Below, in pieces: positions 1 to 9,841 of a DNA stretch of 15,340 bases. This DNA comes from Jimgerdemannia flammicorona (Eukaryota > Mucoromycota > Endogonomycetes > Endogonales > Endogonaceae). The notes beneath the pieces were generated by a model. That model made no database searches, was not told the origin of the DNA, and saw nothing but the letters and a program-made list of their open reading frames with translations. Numbering within the stretch: position 1 is the first letter of the stretch; every line of letters begins with the position of its first letter. Position numbers and translations under genes: made by a program. The stretch is taken from the NCBI GenBank assembly GCA_003990745.1, contig RBNI01003705.1:1-15340 (forward strand), written 5' to 3'.

Positions 1-199
1 CTCCCACCCCCACTTGATGAAAGATACTTTGTCTAATACCATCTCCACCCACCCACCACTCTGTTCACAGATACCTTCTACCAGGCAACAATGTTTATCA
101 CCCTGGAGACCCCAACCCACCCACCACCCAGTCAGCAGATCCCCCATCAACCCCTTCCATCTTAACAACTTCTCTTATAAATCCATCTACTACCTCTCC

Positions 200-1395
200 T
201 TGAAAACAAAGAGCCAATGTCCAGCCAGCCCTACTCACACTACTAAAACCCACCCTACAGTGAGCCAACCATTGCCTACACCACCCACTAGCCAAGATTT
301 CAAATCCTCCCAGCAACCTCTCTCTCCATCTGGTCTCCTCTCTATACCCAGCCAATTTCCTACTGCTATCCAAAAGTTCCCCAGAACCTCACACTCTCTC
401 AGCCAATGTTCAGGCATTTGCACAAATCCCCCAACTTACCCTACATTATAACACTCCTCACAATCTAAACAGCTACCCTCTACAAGATACCTAGCATGGA
501 AATTCAATATGACATTCCTCCTCAGCATCTGCCATCATACTACCCAGAACTTAGGAGGAAGCCACTGCTGCACCTCAGCACTCTATGACCAGACTTCTAC
601 CCAGTCCCACTCCTTGCCAATCTCTACAGCCTGCCAACTACTTGGCCAAAGATCCTGGCTAAGACCCTGCTGATACTCTACTCCATCACTAATATCAAAC
701 TCAACAAGCAGAACACCCCCTAGAAGGAGTCTGTCCCATCGCCATATAGCTGGACCCCATAGCACCTCCCCCTCATTACCCCACTAGTACAGTCCTATCT
801 GGTGCACTCCATCTACCACCCCCCATCAGAAGCCCTTATACCATAGCTGTCAGCTTCCAGTCAGGCCCACCAGAGAGAGCAAATCTTCTGAGGACTCCTA
901 AGGGGAGAACCTCATCTTCTACACCTTCTGCAGCAGTGGCACCCAACCTCCTCCCTGTAGTTCAATAGCTCTTTTCAACCACCAAGCTTGCAGGCAGTGC
1001 AGCTGCTTAGAGAAATCCACAAGGCCTAGTCCTCCTCTAACCACTGGTATTGCAAGAGTATCCCAACTGATCTGGGACCTCCTCTCTGCCCAAATTCAAT
1101 CTCTAGCCAGTTTTGTCAGTCTCTTCACCACCCAAGCCGAGAAGTCTAAGTGATAGGCCACATACCATAGCTTTGAGAACCAGTAGACATTCAGAATTGA
1201 CACCTGCCCTGCCAGGGAGATGTGGTGACCCCACCAACCTCTAAGAGCCTCTCTCCAAATGGCCACTCTCCTCTCCCATCACACTTGTGACAAGACAGAT
1301 CCATATACAGAAAGAAAGATGCCCAAATACCACACCACCTCTCCCATGGGGACAATTGTTCCAATGATGTCCCCTCCTACCAGCCCATTCTCTAA
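200..1395 (-). pseudogene. LINE copy A ORF2 C-terminal region with Cys/His zinc motif
   Basis: The RT frame continues past the thumb with a Trp-rich region (for example WWGHHISLAGQVSILNVYWFSK near 1240-1170), typical of LINE ORF2 after the RT. Near the end the frame holds Cys at 471-469, Cys at 462-460, His at 408-406 and Cys at 393-391. This gives C-x2-C-x17-H-x4-C followed by a NFW segment, which resembles the zinc-binding C-terminal domain of LINE RTs (zf-RVT type). All four ligands are kept here, unlike the catalytic sites upstream. Several stops interrupt the frame between 1150 and 480. No RNase H domain was seen in this part. Confidence 0.6.
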
Positions 1396-2289
1396 CACTA
1401 TTGTCTTATACTTATGTCAGTTGAGTTTCACCCCAGAGTGCACCTCATACCATTCTACTGTCTCCTTGAGTGCTTCAACATCTGCTACTGATCCAAGTCT
1501 AACTACCATATTATCTGCAAAAGCCCCCAACTTCTACACTACACCATATATAGAGAGCTCTGTCACCCTCCAACATATCCTATCCATCAAAGGTTCTAAT
1601 GAGAGAGCATAAAGAATTGAAGACAGCAGGTCTCTCTGAGGAACTTCTCTTTCCAAGAGAAATGCCAAACCCTGGTAGCCATTACACATTAGTGCTGCTC
1701 TACTACTCTCCAATAGATTCAACATAGAAGCCCAAAACCATGGGGGAACACCAATTTTGTTCAGCACCTTGCCTAGCCAAACCCACTGAACACAGTCATA
1801 GGCCTTCTTCTGGTCTAAAAAGACCAATCTACCATCTAGTCCACAAGTCCTAGCTCCTTCAATGATGTCATGCACCCAGACAGTCTCATCTCTGATAAGC
1901 CTGCCTCCTACAAAGCCCCTCTGCTCTTCCCCCAGCACCTGTTGGGCAACCTTCTGTAACCTCATGACAATCACCTTAGTCACTATCTTTCTGTCTATAT
2001 CCAGAAGCATGATTGGCCTCCAGTTCTTCCAGTCCTCCCTTCTCTCCTTATCTTTATACAATAAGGCCACCAGCCCCAAGTTCTGCTCTCCAACCTACTC
2101 ACCAATTAGAAAAACATGGTCAAATAGAGCAGCCATCTCTCCTAAAACTTCAGAGACCTGTACCATCTTCTTCCAAAAGTCCCAAGGTAATCCATCCTCC
2201 CCTAGTACTGTCCCAAGCTTAGTTGCTGCAAGAACTCCCTGGATCTCCTCCTCTTGGACTGGTAAGATCAGGTCACCCAGTCTCTCCAC
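1396..2289 (-). pseudogene. LINE copy A reverse transcriptase domain
   Basis: Segments 2289-2095 and 2079-1534 share a frame and read as a classic LINE RT. In order: NWRPIMLLDIDRKIVTKV, EEQRGFVGGRLI, VFLDQKKAYD (first catalytic Asp at codon 1815-1813 kept), REVPQRDLLSSILYALSLEPL-type motif, and the YADD-equivalent box. That box reads FADN at 1521-1510, so the second Asp of the catalytic pair has become Asn by G-to-A. The VPQGDPLSP motif has also lost its Gly and first Pro. The thumb region continues to about 1396 (SVADVEALKETVEWYEVHSG). A stop at about 1536-1534 separates the last two blocks. Family assignment is firm and activity is excluded. Confidence 0.9.
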
Positions 2290-2999
2290 CTGCAGCAGCT
2301 CCCACTTCTTCAGTGTGTTGTCAATTGTCTCTTCCCCTACATCTCCTTCTTTCTCACTCTACAGACCCTGCCATCTTTCCTTCAAAACTTCTAAGATCTA
2401 TTGCATGCCATATACTATATCCCCCTTGACATCCAAGACCCCATCCCACTGCTGTCACACCCTCCTTGCTTTGAGGAGTCTAGACAAGTACCTAGTAGGC
2501 CACTCTCTCTCCTCAAGTACCTGCCATCTTAACCTGGCAGCCATACCATGCATCTGAATCTCTTCCTCCTCTCTCAACACCTGTTTCAGTTCTACTATCT
2601 TCAATTTCACCCTCTCTAACCTCCAATTTTCCACCTCATCAGAACAAAGCAGATCAGCTCATTCTATCTACAATCTCATCAGCCTATTTGAAGTACACCA
2701 GATGCGCTTCCTCCTCTATCTCCCAGCCTCTCTATCAGCTCCTCTCCAATAGACCCTTGCAGCCTCCTTCAATCTCATCCACTGGACACCCACAGACAAA
2801 CTCTCATGCCTCCAGATAGGAACCTTTACCTGTATGTCCTCTATCTATGAGTCCCACAACTCCTTCTCAGTCAGCAGGGAGAAGTTAAGGTGCCAATGTC
2901 TAGGTCCATCTCCACTCCCCCCAAACTGCCCCTGCCCTAACAGTCCCCAGTGATCAGACCACAGGCACCACTCTACCTCTAAAGTCTTCCAAACATCAG

Positions 3000-3612
3000 T
3001 ACCCTAACATTCAGCTGTCAGCATCCAGTCAATCCTTATATCTAAGTCATTTATCCAATATGTGTAGACCCTGGTATTGCCTCACTATGTTCTGCTTATA
3101 TCTTCTAAGGAACTAAGATTCTCCACTTCCTCCCAAGCATCCAGACCACTACTTTGCCTACTGGTATTCTTCCCTCTATCAGTTCTATCTAGGTGTGAAT
3201 CCCAAACTATATTAAAATTACCACCCAGAACACCAACTCCTTCCTCCAAGAGAATACTCTCCTCCAGCAGTTCCTTAATCCATGCAATCCTCTCACCCCT
3301 AATCACAGGACAGTAGCAGAAGCCAACTCTCAGCAATTCCCACCCTGGCCAATGCCAATCTCCCCAGACCAAGCAATCACCCCAACTCCTGATTCCCCTC
3401 AGGTCCCCTCTACCCTTCTTCATCAGAATCACCACTTTGCCAAACTAAGTAGTAGCCCCACCCCATTCCCTAGTCTACTCTACCTAATCATCTTCATCCT
3501 CACACTATACATTCTGTAGTAAAAAGAGGTCAGCCTCTAATCCCTTGAGCCAAGTAAAAATGTTCTTATGCCACTCAGATCCCCTTAACCCATTCACATT
3601 CAGAGAGAAAAT
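3000..3612 (-). pseudogene. LINE copy A endonuclease domain (AP/exonuclease-phosphatase fold)
   Basis: The domain starts with SLNVNGLRG, the Asn motif of AP-type LINE endonucleases. LLQNV follows, where the family has a metal-binding Glu (LLQE); copy B reads LLQD at this site. A long open segment (3435-3085) contains the segment reading GGNFNIVWDSHLDR. The family motif is GGDFN, so the Asp is now Asn (codon 3219-3217, explained by one G-to-A change). Several in-frame stops lie between 3530 and 3435. The remaining catalytic His region towards 3000 was not resolved. Two of the expected metal-binding residues are altered, so the domain would be inactive even without the stops. Confidence 0.82.
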
Positions 3613-3661
3613 ATTAGTTGTACTATTTATAAGAAATAATGTTATTGATCAATCCCATCCT

Positions 3662-5687
3662 CTACAAATCTACATTCAACTCCTCCTATACCAAGTCCAA
3701 GTTATGTTCTGCAGCTAGTCCCTTCTTTTCAGCTTCCCATGCCTCCAACCCTTCCAGAAGTTCAGCCATCACCCCATCCTCTCTCTCCTCAAAGTCCTCA
3801 TGATACTCTAGACAGGTCTCCTGCCAGAGCTGTAAACCATGATGCTCAGCCTAGCAGTATGTAGCCTGCTCACCAGCAACAACTGCCAGCTCTGTCTCTC
3901 TCATCTTATCAACCTCATATCTCTTCTCTCTATGAAAATTGCAAGAATCTCTACCTTCAGTGCCTCCACCACCCCATCTCCATACAGAATCTATGTCCAA
4001 TGCTCCTCAGGCATCATATATAGGTCCACTTCTCCCAACTCCTCAGCCATAAGATTATCCATCACCTTGCTCATCCACAGCAAGTTCCCCACCTCCTTCT
4101 CTCCTGGAGTCCCTGGCTGCCCTACATCCAATATCATAGTATCAGCTCCTACACTGGCAGCTTCATCCCACTCCTTCTCAGGGATATCCACCAGCTCATC
4201 CTCACCAACTGCCACCACCTGGCCCCCTTTCACCACATTGGGAACCCCAAAGTATACTTGCTGGGCCCCCTGCATCCACATATCCTCTGCTGCCCCTCTC
4301 TTCTCAACTGGGCTCCTTCTGATAAGAGAGGGGGGGGGTGGCATCCAAATCCTACTCCCAGACTTTGAATGTACTGTCCATATAGGGGTCCTTACTTGGC
4401 ACCTTCCCAGCCTCTTTCTTATTCATCTCTCCCTCCCCTCCTCCTTTACTAGCCCAGATGCTGGCTTCGATACCCCCACACTCCTCAGTCCCATTTACCT
4501 TCTTCCTTATCCTTTCTTTTATACTTTCCAATAGCTCCTTCTGCCTCATGCACCCCTGGGCCCTCGCCCACTGCCTCTTGTTAGTATAAATACACTTCCC
4601 ATCCACAATCTCCAGATGTGTTGACTCCTCATATACTTTCCAGGCCTTCGCTCTCCTCTCAACAGTACCACTCAACTTCTCCAGAGCCTCCAACAAGTCC
4701 TCTTCCTCCTCTTCACTCCCTCTCACCCTAGACACCTTACAGACAAAAGCCCCCCACATCAATACTGAGGGCCAGTCACTTGTCTTCCCTATGGCCTCTC
4801 TTCTAGCCAGTCAAATCCTCACATCTATGTCACCTGTCCTGATAAAGGTCCCCTCCTACACCTGGAAACCAATATCCACTACATCGCCATACTCTATCAT
4901 CACCTCCTCCACCCTCTTTCTAGTCTCCTCCTTTGTCACCATAGGCACCCTCTTCATCAGCAGCTGCACTACCCTGGGGTCCCACCTCAGGTAGTATACC
5001 ATGAAAACCACTACTTCCCCAACTGCTACTCCAGTCTTCAGAGCCTCCTCCAGTGGGCCCACCTCCTCAAAGCCCACCTCAACCCCTCCAAACTCTTCAG
5101 GAACTTCACTGAGGTGGCCCCAGCCACCTGCTTCGAGACAAGCCCCAAGACCATCCTTGCTGTCACTGCTAAGCCTTAGAAGCACAGTGTCACTACAAAC
5201 TCCAAGATCAATTTTCTGAGTAATGGTACTACCACCAGCCCCATTACACTATCAGTCAGATCCCTCTTCCACATTGGGAACCTCTGCCTCACTTCACCAT
5301 CAGCCATCACATCTCTTTTTTTTCCTGATTTCCCATTATACTTCCATCAGCAGTCTCATCTCCAGCTACAGCACCTCCAGCACCTATGCTTGTATCCTCC
5401 ACCTGAGTATCTCCCCCCCTCTCTAGGCTTGCCTTGCCTTTCTCTGCAGCAGTACCAGCCCAAGATCCAGCTGGCCACCCACTCTCCTTCACCTTATCTG
5501 CAAAGCTTGGAGGGCCAGGCCTTTCCTCATTACCACCTGACACTAGTCCACCTCCAGAGCCCTTGCCACCTTCCAACCCTCCAAAGGCCCCCATCCCCAG
5601 GCCATAACCTCTTTCTATATACTGCCAGCCAAAAGCCCCAGGTCCACCCAACCTAGTATGCCCATTGAAACTCTTGCTTGATGACAT
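3662..5687 (-). pseudogene. LINE copy A ORF1 (broken)
   Basis: The start is an ATG at 5687-5685 reading MSSSKSFNGH, matched by a similar start in copy B; the end is the TAG at 3664-3662, also matched in copy B. Full length would be about 675 codons. Open segments are 5687-5307, 5185-4856, 4762-4352 and 4344-3991, and they fall in different frames. The N-terminal part is Gly/Pro/Ser rich. The middle segment (about 5185-4800) contains a basic-hydrophobic stretch around YGDVVDIGFQV followed by a Glu-rich helix near 4700 and many charged residues, as expected for a LINE nucleic-acid-binding ORF1 product. The C-terminal part is acidic and probably helical. I recognise no convincing CCHC zinc knuckle. 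ORF1 proteins usually coat the element RNA; that role is inferred from position only. One frame change sits at the C tract (plus-strand G run 4330-4338). Confidence 0.75.
4330..4338 (-). repeat. Homopolymer C9 in ORF1 of copy A (plus-strand G9)
   Basis: A run of nine C on the coding strand marks the point where the open frame changes between the upstream segment (ending ...FKVWE) and the downstream segment (...LIRR...). From a shared GAT codon before the run to a shared CTT codon after it is 19 nt, one more than an in-frame 18. Confidence 0.8.
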
Positions 5688-5755
5688 TTTTATAATACCT
5701 TTACTCCAAGTTGTGTCAAAAAACTATTGCTTAAAGTTGGTATAACATGAATTGT
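5688..5755 (-). promoter_or_regulatory. 5' leader of LINE copy A
   Basis: These roughly 68 bases upstream of the ORF1 ATG align with 8187-8253 upstream of copy B's ATG, and the similarity stops abruptly after TGAATTGT (plus strand). LINE promoters lie inside the 5' untranslated region, so this is the likely position of an internal promoter; no specific element is recognised. Confidence 0.5.
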
Positions 5756-6140
5756 GAAGCCACCCTCCTCTAACAGATCCCTAATCTACTCAATCTGCTC
5801 ACCCCTAACTACAGGGCAGTAGCAGGAGCCAACCCTCACTGATTCCTATCCAGGTCGGTACCATTCTCCCCAGACCAAATAGTCCCCCCAGCTCTGAATT
5901 CCACCCAAGTCCCCTCTATCCTTCCTCACCAGAATTGCCACTTTGCCATTCCAAGCAGTAGCCCCTCCTTATTCTCTAGTCCACTCTACTTGATCTTTCA
6001 TATCCTCATACCATATATCCTGCAGTAAAAAGAGATCAGCCTCCAATCTCTTAAGCTAAGTAAAAATATTCCTTTATCACTCTGATTCCTATAGCTTATT
6101 CACATTCAGAGAAAAAATGCTAGTTGTACTATTTATAAGG
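5756..6140 (-). pseudogene. LINE copy B ORF2, N-terminal endonuclease fragment
   Basis: This truncated ORF2 start reads SIFSLNVN near 6110, LLQDIW near 6015, then a stop-interrupted endonuclease segment through GDLGGIQSWGDYLVWGEW to CYCPVVRGEQI, ending at the junction with copy A. It corresponds to copy A 3254-3640. The Glu of the LLQE motif is Asp here. Stops are present early (after LNVNKL) and later, so it is a pseudogene even apart from the truncation. Confidence 0.75.
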
Positions 6141-6167
6141 AATAATGTTGTTTATCAATTGTGACCT

Positions 6168-8186
6168 CTACAAATCTGCATTCAGCTCCTCCTGTATCAA
6201 GTCCAAGTCATGTTCTGCAGCCAGTGCCTTCTCTTCAGTTGCCTATGCCTCAAACCCAACCAGAAGTTCCACCATTGCCCTATCCTCCTTCTCCTCGAAG
6301 TCCTTCTGATATTCCAGGCATACCTTCTGCCAGAGTTGCAACCCATGATGCTCTATCCAACAATAAGCAGCCTGCTCACTAGTAATGATCGCCAACTCAG
6401 CCTCCCTCACCTCATCCACCACATATCTCTCCTCCTCTTTGAAAATCACAAGTATCTCAGCCTTCAATACCTTCACCACCCCATTCCCATACAGAATCTA
6501 TGCCCAATACTCCTCCAGCATCACATGCAGGTCAACTTCTCCCAACTCCTCAGCCATGAGGTTATCCATTACCTTACTCATCTATAGTAGATTCCCCACC
6601 TCCTTCAATCCAGGAGTTCCTGACTGCCCTATATCCAGTATCATGGTATCTGCTGTAGCCTCATCTCACTCCTCCTCTGGGACATCCACCAGCTCATCCT
6701 CACCAACTGCCACCACCTGGCCCCCTTTGTCCACATCTGGGACCCCAAAGTGAACTTGCTGGGCCCCCTACATTAGCACATCCTCTGCTGCCCCTCTCTT
6801 TCCAACTGGGCCCCTCCTGATAAGTGGGGGGGGGGGTGCTATCCAAATTCTGCTCCCAAACTTTAAATGTATCATCAGTATAGGGATCCTTGCCCAGTGT
6901 CTTCCCAGCCCCTTTCTCATTTGCCTCCACCTCCTCTCCTCCTTTGCTAGCCCAGATGCTGGCTTCAATACCTCCAGACTCCTCAGCTCCAACCAACTTC
7001 TTCTTCACCCCTCCTTTCATAGTTGCCAAAAGCTCCCTCTGCCTCTTGCACTCCTGGGCCCACTCCCACTGCCTCTTGTCAGTATGGATACATTTCCCAT
7101 CTATGATCTCCAGATATGTCAACTCTTCATATAGCTTCCAGGCTTTTGCCCTTCTCTCCACAGCACCACTCAACTCCTCCAGAGCCTCCAGCAAGTCCTC
7201 CTCCTCCTCTTCACTCTCTTTCACCCTCAACACCTTACAGACAAAAGCCCCCCACATCAGTATCAAGGGCCAGTCACTCGTCTTCTCTGTGGCCTCCTTC
7301 CCTGCCAGCTGAATCCTGACATCGATGTTGCCTGTCCTGAATGTTGTCCCCTCTCATATCTAGAAGCCAATGTCTACCATATTACTATACTCTACCATTA
7401 CCTCCTCCACTCTCCTCCTAGTCTCCTCCTTTATTACTATAGACACCCCCCTCACTAAAAGCTGTACCACTCTGGGGTCCCACCTCAAGCACTACACCAT
7501 AGGGACCACCACTTCCCCAATCACTACTCCAGTCTTCAGGGCCTCATTCAGTGGGCCTGCCTCCTCAAAGCCCACCTCAACCCCCTCCAGACCCTTTAGA
7601 AACTTCACTAAGGCTGCCCCAGCCACCTGCTTTGAAATAAGTCCCAGGACCATCCTTGTCATCACTGCTAAGCCCTAAAAGCACAAGGTAGCCACAAACT
7701 CTGAGATTAACTTCTTGAGCAATGGGGCTACTACCAGCCCTGTTATACTATCTACCAGGTCTCTCTTCCACATTGGGACCCCCTGCCCCACCTGGCCATC
7801 AGCCATCATATCTTTTTTTTTTTCTTGATTCTTCATCACACTCCCATCAACAGTCACACCCCCAGCCATAGCCCCTCTAGCCCTATGCTCACATCTCCTA
7901 TCTGAGGGCCACTCCTCCTCTCAACACTAGCCTTGCCCTTCCCCTCAGCAGTATCAGCCCTGGTTCCAGCAGGCCATCTACTCATCTTCACCTTGTCAAC
8001 AAAGCTGGAGGGACCAGGTCTTCTCTCAGATCCACCTGACACTGGTCCTCCTCCAGAGCCTTTACCATCCTTTGACCCTCCAAAAGCCCTCATCCCCAAT
8101 CCATAACCTCTCCCCACATGCTGCTAGCTGAAAGCTCCAGATCCATCCAACCCAGCATACCCTTCAGAACTCTTGCTCAATGACAT
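6168..8186 (-). pseudogene. LINE copy B ORF1 (broken)
   Basis: The start is ATG at 8186-8184 (MSLSKSSEG) and the end is the TAG at 6170-6168, about 673 codons, matching copy A in size. Main open pieces are 8117-7854, 7869-7675, 7266-6700 and 6479-6243. An early TAG replaces the Trp seen at the same place in copy A (GAFGWQ in A). The 7266-6700 segment matches the Glu-rich middle of copy A's ORF1 (EEEEEDLLEALEELSG) and lets the charged, probably coiled-coil character be seen without stops. The 6479-6243 segment preserves the acidic C-terminal end better than copy A, which is frameshifted there. As in copy A, the frame changes at a C tract (plus-strand 6826-6836). Function is inferred only: RNA-binding ORF1 product. 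Confidence 0.75.
6826..6836 (-). repeat. Homopolymer C11 in ORF1 of copy B (plus-strand G11)
   Basis: Eleven C on the coding strand, at the same place as the C9 of copy A. The flank differs by two bases in the opposite sense (one base, A, instead of TCT after the run), so the distance between shared codons is again 19 nt and the frame is broken identically. Confidence 0.8.
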
Positions 8187-8253
8187 TTTTATAGTATCTT
8201 TTCTCTGAGTTGTGTTGAAAACTATTGCTTGAAGTTTGTGTAATGTGAATTGT
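8187..8253 (-). promoter_or_regulatory. 5' leader of LINE copy B
   Basis: Matches the leader of copy A (5688-5755) with scattered transitions and a one-base indel. Similarity between copies ends after TGAATTGT at 8253, which I take as the LINE 5' end and the junction with the gypsy element. If copy A is itself slightly 5'-truncated, the true 5' end of B could extend further right. Confidence 0.5.
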
Positions 8254-8615
8254 ACAGGAGAAAGGTGTATCCTTATACTATATCCAGTAAGTCAAGACAA
8301 AAAGGGTCTTATAGAAGTCTTCTTTACCCTTCTCAATAAGAGTTTTGTTAGCTCCACAAATCCAAGTAACTTAGAACAACTAGCAGTAGTCTTTCTAGCC
8401 TTAGTTCCTCATGAAGTCCAAGCCTCCATAGCCAAGTGGCTCAACTCTACCAACTTTCACCATACCAGGACCAAGACCACATTATACTACCAATTTCAGA
8501 ACAGTAAGACCTATCATATTCTTAAAGAAGAAGCAAGAGAAACTCTTCACCAACAATCTGACCCTAAATCAGAAGCAGACCTTGCTATAGCTCTACCAGA
8601 ACCTAAAACAATACT
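8254..8615 (+). pseudogene. Unrecognised coding stretch upstream of gag (open to 8640 in its frame)
   Basis: An open frame runs from inside the LINE leader (8236) to the stop at 8640, 134 codons; only the part after 8253 belongs to this side. It reads in part LVPHEVQASIAKWLNSTNFHH and KEEARETLHQQ. I do not recognise the family. Around 8600-8616 the likely coding frame moves to the gag frame (PEPELDFELSLSE), so this may be the N-terminal part of gag separated by an indel. It is unusual in having no stop for about 380 bases in a region where other frames are riddled with them. An alternative is remaining LINE 5' leader. Confidence 0.4.
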
Positions 8616-9841
8616 GAACCAGAACTTGACTTTGAATTAAGTCTATCTGAAATCAGATATATAACTGACTCTGGCTACTTTGATGCTGAGCAAACCCAAC
8701 TATATGGAGATTAAGCTGAAGAGAAGGAGGAGTATCTCAGTGAATTTGATTCCAGATATACTACCAAAGGAGACATACCTCTATCAGAACAGAATATATC
8801 TATACAGTAACAAATAGTCATTTATTGAGCCCTTACTCCAGACCCACAACTATTACTCCAGCAACTTACACAGACTCAAAGAACACCCTCACATTCTGCA
8901 CCAGTATCTCAAGTAGTACTGATAACACTACTACCAGCAGTCCAACTGCCTCCAGCAAATAATATGGCAAACTAATAGATTCTAGACCTTATAGCCCAGG
9001 TAGCCATAATGGTAGCAACCATTACTGCCTTAGCTGAACAGACCCAATCTATCAAAAATCTGAGCCTACCTATCTTCAATGGTACTGCACAAGAAGTCCA
9101 AAGCTTCATTAGTGTAGTTGATACTAATTTTGAAGCCAATTAATGGACTAATAAGTGAGTTACTGACTGCTTTCTGAAAAACAATCAAGACCACACTCTG
9201 GAACAACTCTTTGCTATTACTATAGCCTATGTCCATTGAGTTGTTATATTCTTTCAAGGACTTACTGAAGAATGGTGGTGAATCCTTTCTGAAAAACCCC
9301 TCACATGGGACCCCTGATCTGCAGTAGTTGCCCAAAATGCAGCAAACAATACCCCAGGATATAGAGCCCATCCTGCAGCCTCTGGACTGAAACAACTCAT
9401 GATTGCTCAATACTGCAGCAAAACCATGATTGCTGAATCTTAAGTAAAACTCTATAATCTCAAATTTGATATATATGGTAAAGAAGAATTTGAAACCTTC
9501 TATACAAAACTCGAGTCACTTCTGAACACTGTTGGCCTAGGATATATTACCAATGATGAAGCACAAAATAGTACAAGAGTAGATCATTTATTTGATATAC
9601 TACCCAAATGGCTTATAAGGAAAATCTGAGAACAAGGCTGCTCAGTTGGTTGTGATTACCAACAATAGTACTTGACAAGAATCAAGACTATGGTCAAGCA
9701 AATTCTGATAGCTGGACCAATCCTGCCCTGAAGATAATTCAACAACAAGGAAAAGACTTAGACTAAGAAAGAAGAACTCAAGTATGAAGCATCCCAAGCT
9801 CCCTCCACATCTACCTCATAGATACCCAGAAATCATAAACC
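8616..9841 (+). pseudogene. gag: gypsy gag, capsid-like part (broken)
   Basis: One frame runs with multiple stops through SLSEIRYITDSGYFDAEQTQ, a Pro/Gln-rich stretch, a Met at 8964 (MAN followed by two stops), then NLSLPIFNGTAQEVQSFISV, LEQLFAITIAYVH, EEWW, FDIYGKEEFETFYTKL and HLFDILPKWLI. The pattern (PIFNGT...FI...F, ...EEWW...) matches the retrotransposon gag capsid domain at about 9060-9660. Gag would form the particle that packages element RNA. Stops are mainly TGA, TAA and TAG where Arg, Gln or Trp fit. Around 9840 the useful frame moves to the next frame, where the zinc knuckle is found, so there is at least one frameshift. Confidence 0.72.

Larger units (their letters stand above)
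1..3640 (-). pseudogene. LINE copy A ORF2 polyprotein: endonuclease + reverse transcriptase (broken)
   Basis: ORF2 encodes the enzyme for target-primed reverse transcription: an endonuclease nicks DNA and the RT copies the element RNA there. One minus-strand frame links the endonuclease (about 3612-3000), RT (about 2290-1400) and C-terminal region (to about 200), with no frameshift over roughly 3.4 kb. It is interrupted only by stops, mostly TAG and TGA where Trp, Arg or Gln are expected. I see no clear ATG between the ORF1 stop (3662) and the first endonuclease motif (LNVNGLR near 3600); the same holds in copy B. The far C-terminal end, below about 230, is hard to follow because several frames are open. 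Length fits a LINE ORF2 of about 1,200 residues. Confidence 0.85.
1..5755 (-). mobile_element. LINE-type non-LTR retrotransposon, copy A (nearly full length, degenerate)
   Basis: This is a two-ORF non-LTR retrotransposon read on the minus strand: 5' leader 5755-5688, ORF1 5687-3662, and ORF2 from about 3640 to the left window edge. ORF2 has an AP-type endonuclease, a LINE reverse transcriptase and a C-terminal Cys/His motif, an order typical of the L1/Tx1-like or related fungal LINE groups. The 5' end is set by comparison with copy B: the two align through the leader and then diverge after position 5755. No A-rich tail (poly-T on the plus strand) is seen at the left edge, so the 3' end lies outside the window or is lost. 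The plus strand here is strongly C-rich and G-poor. ORF2 keeps one frame but has many stops, and ORF1 has stops and frameshifts, so the copy cannot move on its own. Confidence 0.88.
5756..8253 (-). mobile_element. LINE-type retrotransposon, copy B (5' part only)
   Basis: This is a second copy of the same LINE family as copy A, in the same orientation and roughly four in five bases alike by eye. It contains the leader (8253-8187), ORF1 (8186-6168) and the first part of ORF2, and aligns to copy A positions 3254-5755. LINEs normally lose the 5' end; here the 5' end is present and the 3' end is missing. The break coincides with the 5' end of copy A, which supports insertion of copy A into copy B, with the rest of B left of the window. 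A head-to-tail tandem or a recombination junction is the alternative. Confidence 0.85.

Noticed and set aside
1862..2557. Plus-strand 231-codon ORF opposite the LINE RT, and a similar one at 3839-4534
   Set aside because: Both lie antisense to recognised LINE coding sequence and are low-complexity Ser/Pro/Leu-rich, as expected from the pyrimidine-rich strand with few G.
4690..4745. CCHC zinc knuckle in LINE ORF1 near the FVCKV segment
   Set aside because: Only the first Cys is present; the second Cys and the His positions differ in both copies and are not explained by simple transitions.
5316..5326. Poly-T runs at about 5316 and 7811 as LINE poly-A tails
   Set aside because: Both lie at the same internal place of ORF1 in the two copies and encode the Lys-rich NQEKK segment, so they are coding sequence, not element ends.
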